Positions 6,684 through 14,065 of a DNA stretch of 36,142 nucleotides are shown piece by piece (positions within the stretch are counted from its first letter, which is position 1; every line of letters begins with the position of its first letter). The stretch covers positions 1 through 36,142 of the forward strand of contig CAJQQO010000248.1 in assembly GCA_905480475.1 (NCBI GenBank), written 5' to 3'. Below the pieces are notes generated by a model. The model was not told where the DNA came from, did no database searches, and was given only the letters and a program-made list of their open reading frames with translations. This DNA is from an uncultured Pseudomonadales bacterium (lineage in GTDB: Bacteria > Pseudomonadota > Gammaproteobacteria > Pseudomonadales > UBA7434). Position numbers and translations under genes: made by a program.

Positions 6684-7730
6684 ATGAACAAAAAAATGGG
6701 AATTTTAACCTCAGCAATTCTACTCGCATCATCAATGGCAAACGCCGACAATGATAGCTTGTCAGAAACCCTCGGTGGCCAGCTTAATAACACATTAGCG
6801 AATTACGATGGCGCTATAGCTGGTATCGCTGTCAATGACGAAGATATCAACGCTAGCGTTTCTATCGGAGATGTTAACGACATTATTTTAGAAGCTGTAA
6901 ACATCGACACTGAGATCGCTGTTAACCGCATCTCAACAACCGTTTTAGGTGTTGCCAATACTGGTAACGTATCTGTAGCTTTAGAACAGTATGACATTTC
7001 TGGCTCTGCTAGCGAATCTGCTGAAGGCTCACTTTCTGGCAACGAGTCTTGGTCTTTAGATCAGGCTATCGGCGGTTCTTTGTCTTCTGACGAAACTGTT
7101 ACTTTCACATATGACCGTGATGAAAGTTCAACTGATGGCGAGATGAATTCACAGTACTCTACTGACTATGATTACTTCTCAGATATTGACGATGACACTA
7201 TCGGCGGTGAGGTTGGTGGGGAGTACGCTGCTTCTTTTGACGGACAGCTCGCTGGCTCTAACTATCGTGATGATCTAGGTGGTTCACTTTCTGGCGCCGA
7301 ATCAGGTAGCGCTTATGCAAGCGGCTATGCGACTGATTTCGACCAAGAAGTCGACATTGATGATGATACATACGGTGACTCATACTCCGACTACAGCACT
7401 CAAAACGACACCACAAATGCAACAGGTACTCTAACTGACACTTTAGCCGTTTCGGCTTTTGCTAATAGTCAAGAAGCGTATTCTGCTGGTTTTTCTGGTT
7501 CAGCCGCAACTTCAAGTTCAATTGAAGCTGCAGCAGCAGGTACTGTTATGGATGTTGCTGTATTTAACATCGCGTACAACACCGGTGAATTGGACGCGTC
7601 TATCAACATCGACGTAGACCATTCATTTGACGCGCAGAATATCGACTTCTCTACCAACGCAACTGGCGCTATCTTAACGGGTAACACCAGTGTCGGTTAC
7701 GCCCCTGCTGATATTTCAGTAGGTGAGTAA
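6684..7730 (+). CDS. Acidic Cys/Lys-free secreted repeat protein, HfaD-like by position
   Basis: This 348-residue protein has a clean signal peptide (MNKKMGILTS through ANA, cleavage after Ala21). The mature chain has no Cys and no Lys, only three Arg, and is rich in Asp, Ser, Gly and Ala. A motif pair flanks the middle: residues 84-98 (STTVLGVANTGNVSV) and 323-337 (STNATGAILTGNTSV) align at 8 of 15 positions. The middle holds three GSLS units (115, 131, 200) and two DIDDDT blocks (167-172, 224-229) that could bind calcium. It is the third gene after a CsgG/HfaB homologue, the hfaD position, so an exported surface adhesin or fibre subunit is likely. TAAGAGAG before the ATG serves as ribosome-binding site. 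I do not recognise a named family. Confidence 0.65.
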   Translation: MNKKMGILTSAILLASSMANADNDSLSETLGGQLNNTLANYDGAIAGIAVNDEDINASVSIGDVNDIILEAVNIDTEIAVNRISTTVLGVANTGNVSVALEQYDISGSASESAEGSLSGNESWSLDQAIGGSLSSDETVTFTYDRDESSTDGEMNSQYSTDYDYFSDIDDDTIGGEVGGEYAASFDGQLAGSNYRDDLGGSLSGAESGSAYASGYATDFDQEVDIDDDTYGDSYSDYSTQNDTTNATGTLTDTLAVSAFANSQEAYSAGFSGSAATSSSIEAAAAGTVMDVAVFNIAYNTGELDASINIDVDHSFDAQNIDFSTNATGAILTGNTSVGYAPADISVGE

Positions 7731-7744
7731 TTCTTTTAGAAAAT

Positions 7745-7782
7745 ATAAAATCACTAGCTCTAGTAGCTAGTGATTTTATTTA
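7745..7782. terminator. Intrinsic terminator of the CsgG-like operon (bidirectional)
   Basis: A perfect 15-bp stem (ATAAAATCACTAGCT at 7745-7759 against 7765-7779) has a 5-base loop CTAGT and a T-rich 3' side. It lies 15 bases after the stop of the acidic secreted protein, and can also serve the minus-strand genes converging from the right. Confidence 0.85.
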
Positions 7783-7961
7783 ATAAAAAAAATATTGGCT
7801 CTTTCTTCAATTTCTCTTCTATGAAAATTATCTAATTCAGATTTAACATTGTTGTATTCAGTATTAAATTGAGTGTCGCCATAAATCGTGATCGAATGCA
7901 TTTAAGTTCATAGCAAAAATCATATAATTATCTCTCTGAATTCAAAATACATAAGGCCAAA

Positions 7962-8390
7962 CTAAGCTGCGCTCCTTATCGCGTCATTGCTTAAGCGCTT
8001 TGTTAGGCAGTGTAATACAAAAAATGTAACGAGCAAATAGCCTGCTGTACCAACGTGCTTAAAAATCACCTGAGTAGGCGCTTGTGCATGATAGGCAAGC
8101 ACAGCATCGGTAACCGGCATAACAAACCCAAAGATAGCTGCCCAATTCAAAATATTGTAATCCTGCAAATAAAGCAGATAGCCAATAATTAAAGCTAAAA
8201 ATAAAGTTCGAGAAGCATAAATTCTGACCAAGTCAGCGTCACCAATATCAGTTAACACTGTTCCCCTCAAAACCTAGAACGCAGACGGGTCTATATAGGC
8301 ATGCAAAGCATAAATACCTTGCAAAACAGTCATCAGCAAAACCAATATAAAACATGCAATTTTGTACGGCTTATAACTATCTTCAACCAT
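7962..8390 (-). pseudogene. DUF4267-like small membrane protein interrupted by one in-frame TAG
   Basis: Read from the ATG at 8390, this frame gives about 142 codons with a single internal TAG at 8276-8274 (codon 39). Before the stop is a hydrophobic helix (FILVLLMTVLQGIYAL) and YIDPSAF. After it come GDADLVRIYASRTLFLALIIGYLL and two more membrane segments. This arrangement (a DP..F loop, then GD..VRIYA.R and further helices) is what DUF4267-type four-helix proteins look like, so the stop splits one original protein. A shorter product from the TTG at 8270 is possible but would lack the first helix. The function of the family is unknown. The gene follows the phosphatase-like gene on the same strand. 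Confidence 0.65.
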
Positions 8391-8440
8391 TATATTTATC
8401 CAATTTTATAGTATGAGTGTTCTCGTGCAGCGTAACACTA

Positions 8441-8692
8441 TTAATAACCGGCAAAAAAAACCGAACGTTTACCCTTGAGAAGTTCTCTATATTTTTTAGC
8501 CACTTTATTGCGATGGTTTTTTTCCATTACCAATACAATATCAGCCCACTCGATTAAATCGCCTGATACACTTGTCTCAGCATCGTAATTAGTACCAGCG
8601 CCAATTGCGCCCACGCCTTCATAGCTAGAAAACACGGCTTCAGCGGTTGGGCTTCTCAAACGATTTTCACTACAAATAAATAATAGATTCAT
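8441..8692 (-). CDS. Low-molecular-weight tyrosine phosphatase-like protein, short C-terminus
   Basis: The product is about 83 residues from the ATG at 8692. The N-terminus carries the phosphatase P-loop CSENRLRS: Cys7-x5-Arg13-Ser, the C(X)5R(S/T) signature. It belongs to the small LMW-PTP-like family that reads LFICSxNRLRSPTAE and ends with an IPDxY...M segment. Here the protein stops soon after LKGKRSVFFAGY, about 20 residues short of the family. The other two frames past the T8 run do not restore the usual ending, so the 3' end looks replaced or lost rather than simply frameshifted. The general acid Asp would be in the missing part, so activity is doubtful. It lies 15 bases after the calycin-like gene. 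Confidence 0.65.
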   Translation of the reverse strand: MNLLFICSENRLRSPTAEAVFSSYEGVGAIGAGTNYDAETSVSGDLIEWADIVLVMEKNHRNKVAKKYRELLKGKRSVFFAGY

Positions 8693-8707
8693 TTTCTGCA
8701 AGCATCG

Positions 8708-9010
8708 CTAGGATTCATTGACGATATGCGCATGCGTAAAGTACGTATCCTTATTGGCAACAATCGCACTACTATTTATTTGGTCCTTATTAAAATTGAT
8801 AAGCAAAGTGACATAATCACCGCGCGATTCTTCATGCCATGCGAGAAAGTAAACACCCGATTCAATTTCGGTTGAATTATATTGAAATGGACCCAACCAA
8901 ATATCAGGCTCCGAACCCGAAAGATCCCTATAACTTAAACCCGCTCCCTCGCACTTAAGATTGTAGGAATGCCCATTGCCATATCTATAAACTATATTTT
9001 TCCCTTGCAT
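8708..9010 (-). CDS. Small MoaF-like (calycin-fold) protein
   Basis: A 100-residue soluble protein. The text alternates aromatic and polar strands: YRYGNGHSYNLKCEGAGLSY, then GVYFLAWHEESRGDYVTLLINF. This resembles the MoaF/phenolic-acid-decarboxylase type of calycin beta-barrel, where vYFLsW.E....VTLvldf is typical. The ligand is unknown. AAAGGG about 10 bases before the ATG supports the start. It is the first of three closely spaced minus-strand genes. The assignment is by pattern only and moderate. Confidence 0.5.
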   Translation of the reverse strand: MQGKNIVYRYGNGHSYNLKCEGAGLSYRDLSGSEPDIWLGPFQYNSTEIESGVYFLAWHEESRGDYVTLLINFNKDQINSSAIVANKDTYFTHAHIVNES

Positions 9011-9505
9011 AAGACAAAACCCTTTTAATCAGAATCGATAAATATATCCACATACTAATTTAGTTTCGCATATCGACATGGGAGTGACTACACACTGGAC
9101 TAGCCATAGTCTAACGGATACTTTATTTGAGAGACAATATCATCTCAACAGTATCATTTGAGCATTCAACGCAAAACTTTAAGTCAGAAGCGTTTTGTTA
9201 AACCTCCAATATCAGTATGTTTCCTTCAGGCTTTGCAAAAGAAAATTGACTCTAAAAACTCTCTTCTGACCCCAAGCTCATTTACCAGCAACAAGGCATA
9301 GCATTTATTAGCGTAAAACAGACATAATCGAGTATTTTAGATACTAAACACGCCCTATTGTATTGATATTGTTATAGCCCATATAAATCAATATTATCAA
9401 CTACTTAGACTCAGTCTATGCCTATGGAATCGCATAGGCTTGCACCGGAATGGCGCAACCACCGAAGCTAACTACACTGTAGTTTAAATCGATAGCTAAC
9501 CGACC
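9011..9505. other. Divergent spacer (495 bases)
   Basis: It separates the minus-strand small genes from the diguanylate cyclase and should hold both promoters. A small perfect inverted repeat (GCCTATG ... CATAGGC, around 9419-9438) and a CTACA-C-TGTAG element (about 9473-9483) lie in front of the cyclase and may be operators or leader hairpins. No gene is seen. Confidence 0.4.
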
Positions 9506-10474
9506 GTGCAAATCAACATGCAGACACCTAAGATCCCAATTAATGAGCACAGCCGACTTGAAGCGCTCTCACGTTTAAATGTGCTTGATACGCCGCCCGA
9601 AGAACGCTTTGATCGTGTGACCCGCATGGCGAAAAGGCTATTTAAAGTCCCTATTGCCTTAGTCAGCTTGGTCGACGAAAATCGCCAGTGGTTTAAATCA
9701 TGTGTGGGGCTAGACGCTACAGAAACAAGCCGGGATATTTCTTTTTGCGGTCACGCTATTCTTGGCGACCAAACATTTTATATTCCCGATACGCTGGAAG
9801 ATGATCGATTTGCTGATAACCCCTTGGTAACCGGCCCGCCCTTTATTCGATTTTATGCAGGTCATCCTTTAAGTACACCGAGCGGACAGAAAATTGGCAC
9901 ACTTTGTATTATTGATAGTGTACCTCTAACAATGAGTGAGGATGACTTGATGGCGCTAGCGGATTTGGCAGCAATGGTTGAACAGGAAATAGCGGCGCTG
10001 GAGCTGGCAACTGTGGACGACCTTACTAATATTTCAAATCGACGTGGATTTAATCGCCTCGCAAAACATAGCCTAAATATTTCCCAACGTGAAAACACGC
10101 CGCTCTCTCTAGCTTACTTTGACATCGATAGTTTTAAAAAAATAAATGATTTGCACGGCCATATCGAAGGCGATAGGGCCTTAAAACTGTTTGCAAAACA
10201 ACTTGACGTTTCGTTTCGAAAGCCTGACCTATGCGCTCGATTGGGAGGCGACGAGTTTGTTGCACTGCTAAATAATACGCATAAGCTTGATGCCCAAGAT
10301 ATCTTAAAGCGCTTTGCATCCGAACTGCAATCAAACCTTGAAAAAGAAAAACTCCCTTACGATATTACTTTCTCCTGTGGCATTATTGCTTTCGATGATA
10401 ACGAACACCACAATATTGACATGCTAGTTAACTGTGCCGACCAAGCAATGTATCAAGCAAAAGCTGCACGTTAA
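9506..10474 (+). CDS. GAF-GGDEF diguanylate cyclase
   Basis: The 322-residue cytoplasmic protein makes cyclic di-GMP from two GTP. An N-terminal GAF domain spans about residues 20-165 (RLEALSRLNVLDTPPEERFDR, FCGHAIL, GTLCIID), of the type found in many sensory cyclases. The GGDEF domain follows at 170-320. It has an intact active site GGDEF (247-251) and an RxxD inhibitory site (R238-K-P-D241) five residues upstream, so product feedback is expected. There is no membrane segment and no EAL domain. The start may be the GTG at 9506 or the ATG at 9518; neither has a strong ribosome-binding site. Its closeness to the CsgG/Hfa-like locus suggests, but does not prove, a link to surface attachment. 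Confidence 0.9.
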   Translation: MQINMQTPKIPINEHSRLEALSRLNVLDTPPEERFDRVTRMAKRLFKVPIALVSLVDENRQWFKSCVGLDATETSRDISFCGHAILGDQTFYIPDTLEDDRFADNPLVTGPPFIRFYAGHPLSTPSGQKIGTLCIIDSVPLTMSEDDLMALADLAAMVEQEIAALELATVDDLTNISNRRGFNRLAKHSLNISQRENTPLSLAYFDIDSFKKINDLHGHIEGDRALKLFAKQLDVSFRKPDLCARLGGDEFVALLNNTHKLDAQDILKRFASELQSNLEKEKLPYDITFSCGIIAFDDNEHHNIDMLVNCADQAMYQAKAAR

Positions 10475-10540
10475 TCGCTATATTTAGAAATCGGTAACTG
10501 AAAAAAAAGCTAAAAAACATAATAATAAAAAGAATTAACC

Positions 10541-10573
10541 TATAGATGCTAAGAGAAATTATTAGCATCTATA
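10541..10573. terminator. Bidirectional hairpin terminator between convergent genes
   Basis: TATAGATGCTAA (10541-10552) pairs perfectly with TTAGCATCTATA (10562-10573). The right arm overlaps the stop codon of the minus-strand SRPBCC gene. It separates the convergent diguanylate cyclase and SRPBCC genes. The T-tract is weak on both sides. Confidence 0.55.
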
Positions 10574-11018
10574 TTGGTTTATTTAAGCGCTCATCAACAC
10601 CTTTAAGAATCGCACCAAACAAAGAGGCAATTCTTTTCTCCGACAACTTATCGATTAGCGCGCCCACAAGCGGCACCTTCATATAGCCGTGAGATTCCCA
10701 AGCAACCCGCGTACCATCGCCTTCAGTTTGTAGAGTTATTTCGCCTTTGCTGTGATCAATAAATATCGGTTTGGATTGTTCGATGTGGTAGCACATACGA
10801 GTGGGAGGTTCGAAATGGCTAATGCGCTCAACCATCTGAATAGACCCTGAACCCAACTTTCTTAATGCACCTAAACCGTTTTTATCTAGCTTACCTGCTT
10901 CCAATAACACGGCAGTATCGACACCGCGATACTGTTTATAAGCTTCGTGATCACTAATAGCCGAAAAAACCGTATCAATATCTTTGTTGATAAAGCGTTC
11001 AACACGCACTCGAAACAT
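10569..11018 (-). CDS. SRPBCC-family (polyketide cyclase/START-like) protein
   Basis: The product is 149 residues. It opens FRVRVERFINKDIDTVFSAISDHEAYKQY, the usual start of SRPBCC hydrophobic-ligand-binding folds. It continues with YHIEQSKPIFIDHSKGEITLQ strands, VAWESHGYMKVP and a long C-terminal helix (LFGAILKGVDERLNK). No catalytic residues can be assigned; relatives bind lipids or aromatic polyketides. It is the last gene of a probable minus-strand operon with the P450 and the LLM oxidoreductase, so it may bind the same hydrophobic substrate. The gap to the P450 is 116 bases. Confidence 0.8.
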   Translation of the reverse strand: MFRVRVERFINKDIDTVFSAISDHEAYKQYRGVDTAVLLEAGKLDKNGLGALRKLGSGSIQMVERISHFEPPTRMCYHIEQSKPIFIDHSKGEITLQTEGDGTRVAWESHGYMKVPLVGALIDKLSEKRIASLFGAILKGVDERLNKPI

Positions 11019-11134
11019 TGCTGGCTCCAGATAATACGAGGGACAAACTATTTTGATATTGCGCCAACTTCACTTAGCACAATACTTTTGTCACTCTAAC
11101 ACTATTTTTAATCTAGGATCACAGCAAGTCCAAT

Positions 11135-12295
11135 TTATAAAGTTACCCAGACTTCTTTAGGGCCACGCAATACCCCACCAACAATTTCAGTGGTACGCTC
11201 CGTATCTAGTTGCATATTAGGAAACTGCTTTAACAAGACCTCAACACCTGTTTCCACTACCCGTCTTGCCATATGGCTACCAATACAAAAGTGCTCACCA
11301 TGACCAAAGGCTAAATTATTATTTTTACGGCTAGGATCAAACTCTCTTGGGTTACTAAAAACTTCCGGATCATTGTTGGCGCTGGTTATACACAAACGAA
11401 CATCATCGCCCGATTTTATATCCGCACCACCCAAATTAATTTCATTAACACATTCTCTTGGCACCATAACCAATGGCGGCTCCCAGCGTAGCACTTCTTG
11501 AATTAATGCTTCTTTGGTTTCATCCTGCAAGGCTAATTGTTTTAACTCTGGATTATTCAGTATTATCGTAAGCGCAGTACCTAATGTGTTAGAGCTAGTA
11601 TCAATGGCTGCAGGAAATAGATTGCGGCAAAAGCCGATGATCTCTGCATCACTTAACCCTGCGCCATTAACCTCAACTTGCGCGAGTAAGGATATAACAT
11701 CCTCTTGAGGGTTTTTCTTTCTATCGGCTAACAATGGCTCTAAATAAACGCCCATTTCTTCGCAAGCTGCGATGGCAGAGGGCAAGCTAATAAAGCTATG
11801 CATAATACGCTCAGCCCAATCCTCCAATAGATCAACATCTTTTGCGGGTAAGCCTAACAAGCTAGCAATATTGTTAAAGGTAAACGGACGAACATAATCC
11901 TTAACCAAATTTACCTGCTTCTTGCCCTTTAATGCTTTTGCCAGCTTTTCGGCCTCTACAGTAAAAACGGTTTCTGAAAGCTGACGCATTTTTTTCGGGA
12001 AAAACACTGGCGCAACCGCCGAGCGATTATGCCGATGCTTAGCGCCCGACATAGTAGCGATCACCTCGCCCATCGTTGGGCCTAGTACTTTTTGATAAGC
12101 CGTAGGGGCTGATAAATATTGATCATCAGCAATTACTTGCTTAACCAATTTATAATCATGCACTAACCAAATCGGCCTACCGCCAAAGAGTATTTCAAAA
12201 ACAGGCCCTTTACGCTGCGCATAATCTGCTAACACTTCATGCAGATCAGCCAGATCATCAATCGCAAAATCAACTTGATGCGTTTCTGTAGTCAT
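11135..12295 (-). CDS. Cytochrome P450
   Basis: The 386-residue soluble bacterial P450 should hydroxylate a hydrophobic substrate with electrons from a ferredoxin. The heme signature FGHGEHFCIG is near residues 330-339, with the thiolate Cys at about 337. The K-helix ExxR is E-V-L-R in ALIQEVLRWEPP, about residues 267-270. The I-helix oxygen-activation segment is AAIDT at about 229-233, in place of the usual A-G-x-x-T. No ferredoxin or ferredoxin reductase lies nearby. The ATG at 12295 is preferred over the GTG just before it because AGGGAAGG sits at a proper distance. It begins 17 bases after the LLM oxidoreductase gene and is probably co-transcribed with it. Confidence 0.92.
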   Translation of the reverse strand: MTTETHQVDFAIDDLADLHEVLADYAQRKGPVFEILFGGRPIWLVHDYKLVKQVIADDQYLSAPTAYQKVLGPTMGEVIATMSGAKHRHNRSAVAPVFFPKKMRQLSETVFTVEAEKLAKALKGKKQVNLVKDYVRPFTFNNIASLLGLPAKDVDLLEDWAERIMHSFISLPSAIAACEEMGVYLEPLLADRKKNPQEDVISLLAQVEVNGAGLSDAEIIGFCRNLFPAAIDTSSNTLGTALTIILNNPELKQLALQDETKEALIQEVLRWEPPLVMVPRECVNEINLGGADIKSGDDVRLCITSANNDPEVFSNPREFDPSRKNNNLAFGHGEHFCIGSHMARRVVETGVEVLLKQFPNMQLDTERTTEIVGGVLRGPKEVWVTL

Positions 12296-12312
12296 CACCT
12301 TCCCTCTTTTAT

Positions 12313-13263
12313 CTAAAAATAGCTATCAAGACGTTTAACAATGTGCTCACAAAAATCACCCATCTGATCAACATCATCAATAAAGCACGACGGTTTAATA
12401 CCTATATGGGTGTAACCCACATCAACAATCGCTTCAATTTGCTGATCCAGAGTTTTATCAAAATCACCGACCGATGTCGCATCAGCAAACTCTGGCACTA
12501 ACCAAGTCGTTAACTCAAAATCATCAAACGAACGACCCGCGCTTTGCATTGCCGCAGCCAAACCATTGAAGTCGCCCTTGGCAGGAAAAAACGCCGGCAT
12601 AAAACCGCTGCCGTAATTTACAATTCGATTAATCACTTTTTCATTCAGCTCACCACCACCAAACCACAGCTTAGGTACATCGTTATAGGGCTTTGGCTCG
12701 AAGTACACATCATTAAATTGATAGAAATCACCAGCAAAAGTGACCGGCGTTTCACGCCAAAGCTTATGCCAAATAGCTAAGTGCTCATCAAGCCGCTTAC
12801 CACGCTCGTTAAACGGAATCTGTAGTGCCTTATATTCTTCTTGATGCCAACTAACTGTCGGCAATACGGTTAGGCGTCCGCGCGAAATCAAATCCAGAGT
12901 CGCAATCTCTTTAGCCAGATGAATCGGATTACGCAGCGGCGCAAGCAATGCCAAAGATAAAATACGTATTGTTTCGGTAGCACCCGCCATAGCCGCCAGC
13001 TTAATTAATGGGCTTGGCCAAGGCGTGGCTGGATCCTGCATATGCGGCAATACAAACTCCCGCGGGTTTGCCACCATACCATTAGCGTTAGCACTTGGCC
13101 CCATAACGACATGTTCGCTTACAAACACACCATCAAAACCACATTGCTCTGCAATTTTGGCAAACTCCAGATGTTTATATTCATCTTGCTGTTTATCGAC
13201 TAAAGTAAATAGCTCGCTTAAGGCTAATAACAACTTTGGTTTTTTTGCATTTATCTTCGCCAT
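12313..13263 (-). CDS. LLM-class flavin-dependent oxidoreductase
   Basis: A 316-residue TIM-barrel enzyme of the luciferase-like monooxygenase (bacterial luciferase/F420-type) superfamily. Family marks include AEQCGFDGVFVSEHVV, the segment ATETIRILSLALLAPLRNPIHLAKEIATLDLISRGR (residues about 95-130) and FGGGELNEKVINRI. The text is closest to the TIGR03619-like F420-dependent group, but FMN use cannot be excluded. It is the first gene of a minus-strand set with the P450 and SRPBCC protein, divergent from the TetR regulator. It may oxidise or cleave a ketone in the same pathway; the substrate is not readable from sequence. Confidence 0.88.
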   Translation of the reverse strand: MAKINAKKPKLLLALSELFTLVDKQQDEYKHLEFAKIAEQCGFDGVFVSEHVVMGPSANANGMVANPREFVLPHMQDPATPWPSPLIKLAAMAGATETIRILSLALLAPLRNPIHLAKEIATLDLISRGRLTVLPTVSWHQEEYKALQIPFNERGKRLDEHLAIWHKLWRETPVTFAGDFYQFNDVYFEPKPYNDVPKLWFGGGELNEKVINRIVNYGSGFMPAFFPAKGDFNGLAAAMQSAGRSFDDFELTTWLVPEFADATSVGDFDKTLDQQIEAIVDVGYTHIGIKPSCFIDDVDQMGDFCEHIVKRLDSYF

Positions 13264-13441
13264 GCTTTTCCTAACTGCTTAATTCAAACTTCTCACTATA
13301 AGAATCTCTCACCATACAAATACATCAACATTAAACACCTCTGATACCGATGTAATCTAAACTCGCTTTGTATCCATCAACATCTTTCGCTATCATTCAC
13401 TCAAATTATCATTCCCTTTTTTATCACTAGAGATTATCCCA
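13264..13441. promoter_or_regulatory. Divergent promoter/operator region with paired direct repeats
   Basis: This 178-base spacer between the LLM-P450 genes and the TetR gene carries CATCAACAT twice (13323-13331, 13375-13383), TATCATTC twice (13391-13398, 13407-13414) and a GATAC/GTATC inverted pair (13343-13347, 13370-13374). A TetR-type regulator next to it makes autoregulated operators here plausible, but no single clear palindrome stands out. Confidence 0.35.
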
Positions 13442-14035
13442 GTGCCAAAGGTCGTTGATCACAAACAACGTAAACAACTTATTATCGATAAGTCGACAGA
13501 TATTATTGCCGAGCATGGCTTTGACGAACTTACCATTCGAGGCCTTGCTGCATCCCTTAATATGTCTACCGGCATGATCACCCATTACTTTGATAGCAAA
13601 GATCAAATTCTTTTTGCCTCACTACAAGGCGTACACGACCGTTTTTATCACCGCGCCGAAAAAGCTATTGGTGACCAGCATGGCATTGAAGCTATTCGCC
13701 GCCGTATGCAGGCCTCTATTCCATTAGCTAAGTCTGTTAAAAAAGATTGGTCCATCATGTTTCAATTTTGGGGCCGCGCTACGCATGAAGCTGAATTCTC
13801 CAAATATATGAAACGCGAACATAGCAAACTGCGCCAACTCGATTTAGATCATCTCGCTTATGCTCAAGCGCACGGTGAAATCGATAAAAAGCATAACCTC
13901 GAACATATTTTTGAGCAGCTCGACGCCATGACAACCGGCATGGGCATTACTAGCGTATTTAACCCATCCCGTTTAAATAAAAATAGTACTCACGCTATTA
14001 TTGATGAAACGCTGCAGCAACTAAAAAAACGCTAA
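13442..14035 (+). CDS. TetR/AcrR-family transcriptional regulator
   Basis: The 197-residue protein has an N-terminal helix-turn-helix (about residues 10-55): IIAEHGFDELTIRGLAASLNMSTGMITHYFDSKDQIL. This is the full TetR DNA-binding signature, with G-x-I/M-x-H/Y-x-Y/F-x-x-K. The C-terminal part is helical, as expected for ligand binding and dimerisation; the start of that domain, about residues 80-130, resembles TetR_C_6/BetI-like regulators. Translation probably starts at the GTG at 13442; no in-frame ATG precedes the HTH. It is divergent from the LLM-P450-SRPBCC genes and convergent with the KstD-like gene, so it likely controls this catabolic block. Confidence 0.9.
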   Translation: MPKVVDHKQRKQLIIDKSTDIIAEHGFDELTIRGLAASLNMSTGMITHYFDSKDQILFASLQGVHDRFYHRAEKAIGDQHGIEAIRRRMQASIPLAKSVKKDWSIMFQFWGRATHEAEFSKYMKREHSKLRQLDLDHLAYAQAHGEIDKKHNLEHIFEQLDAMTTGMGITSVFNPSRLNKNSTHAIIDETLQQLKKR

Positions 14036-14065
14036 GCGCTCATGCCACACTCTAGCAATAAACCT

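Noticed and set aside
8441-8475. Frameshift at the T8 run as the cause of the short phosphatase
   Set aside because: Both alternative frames were read and neither gives the usual family C-terminus.
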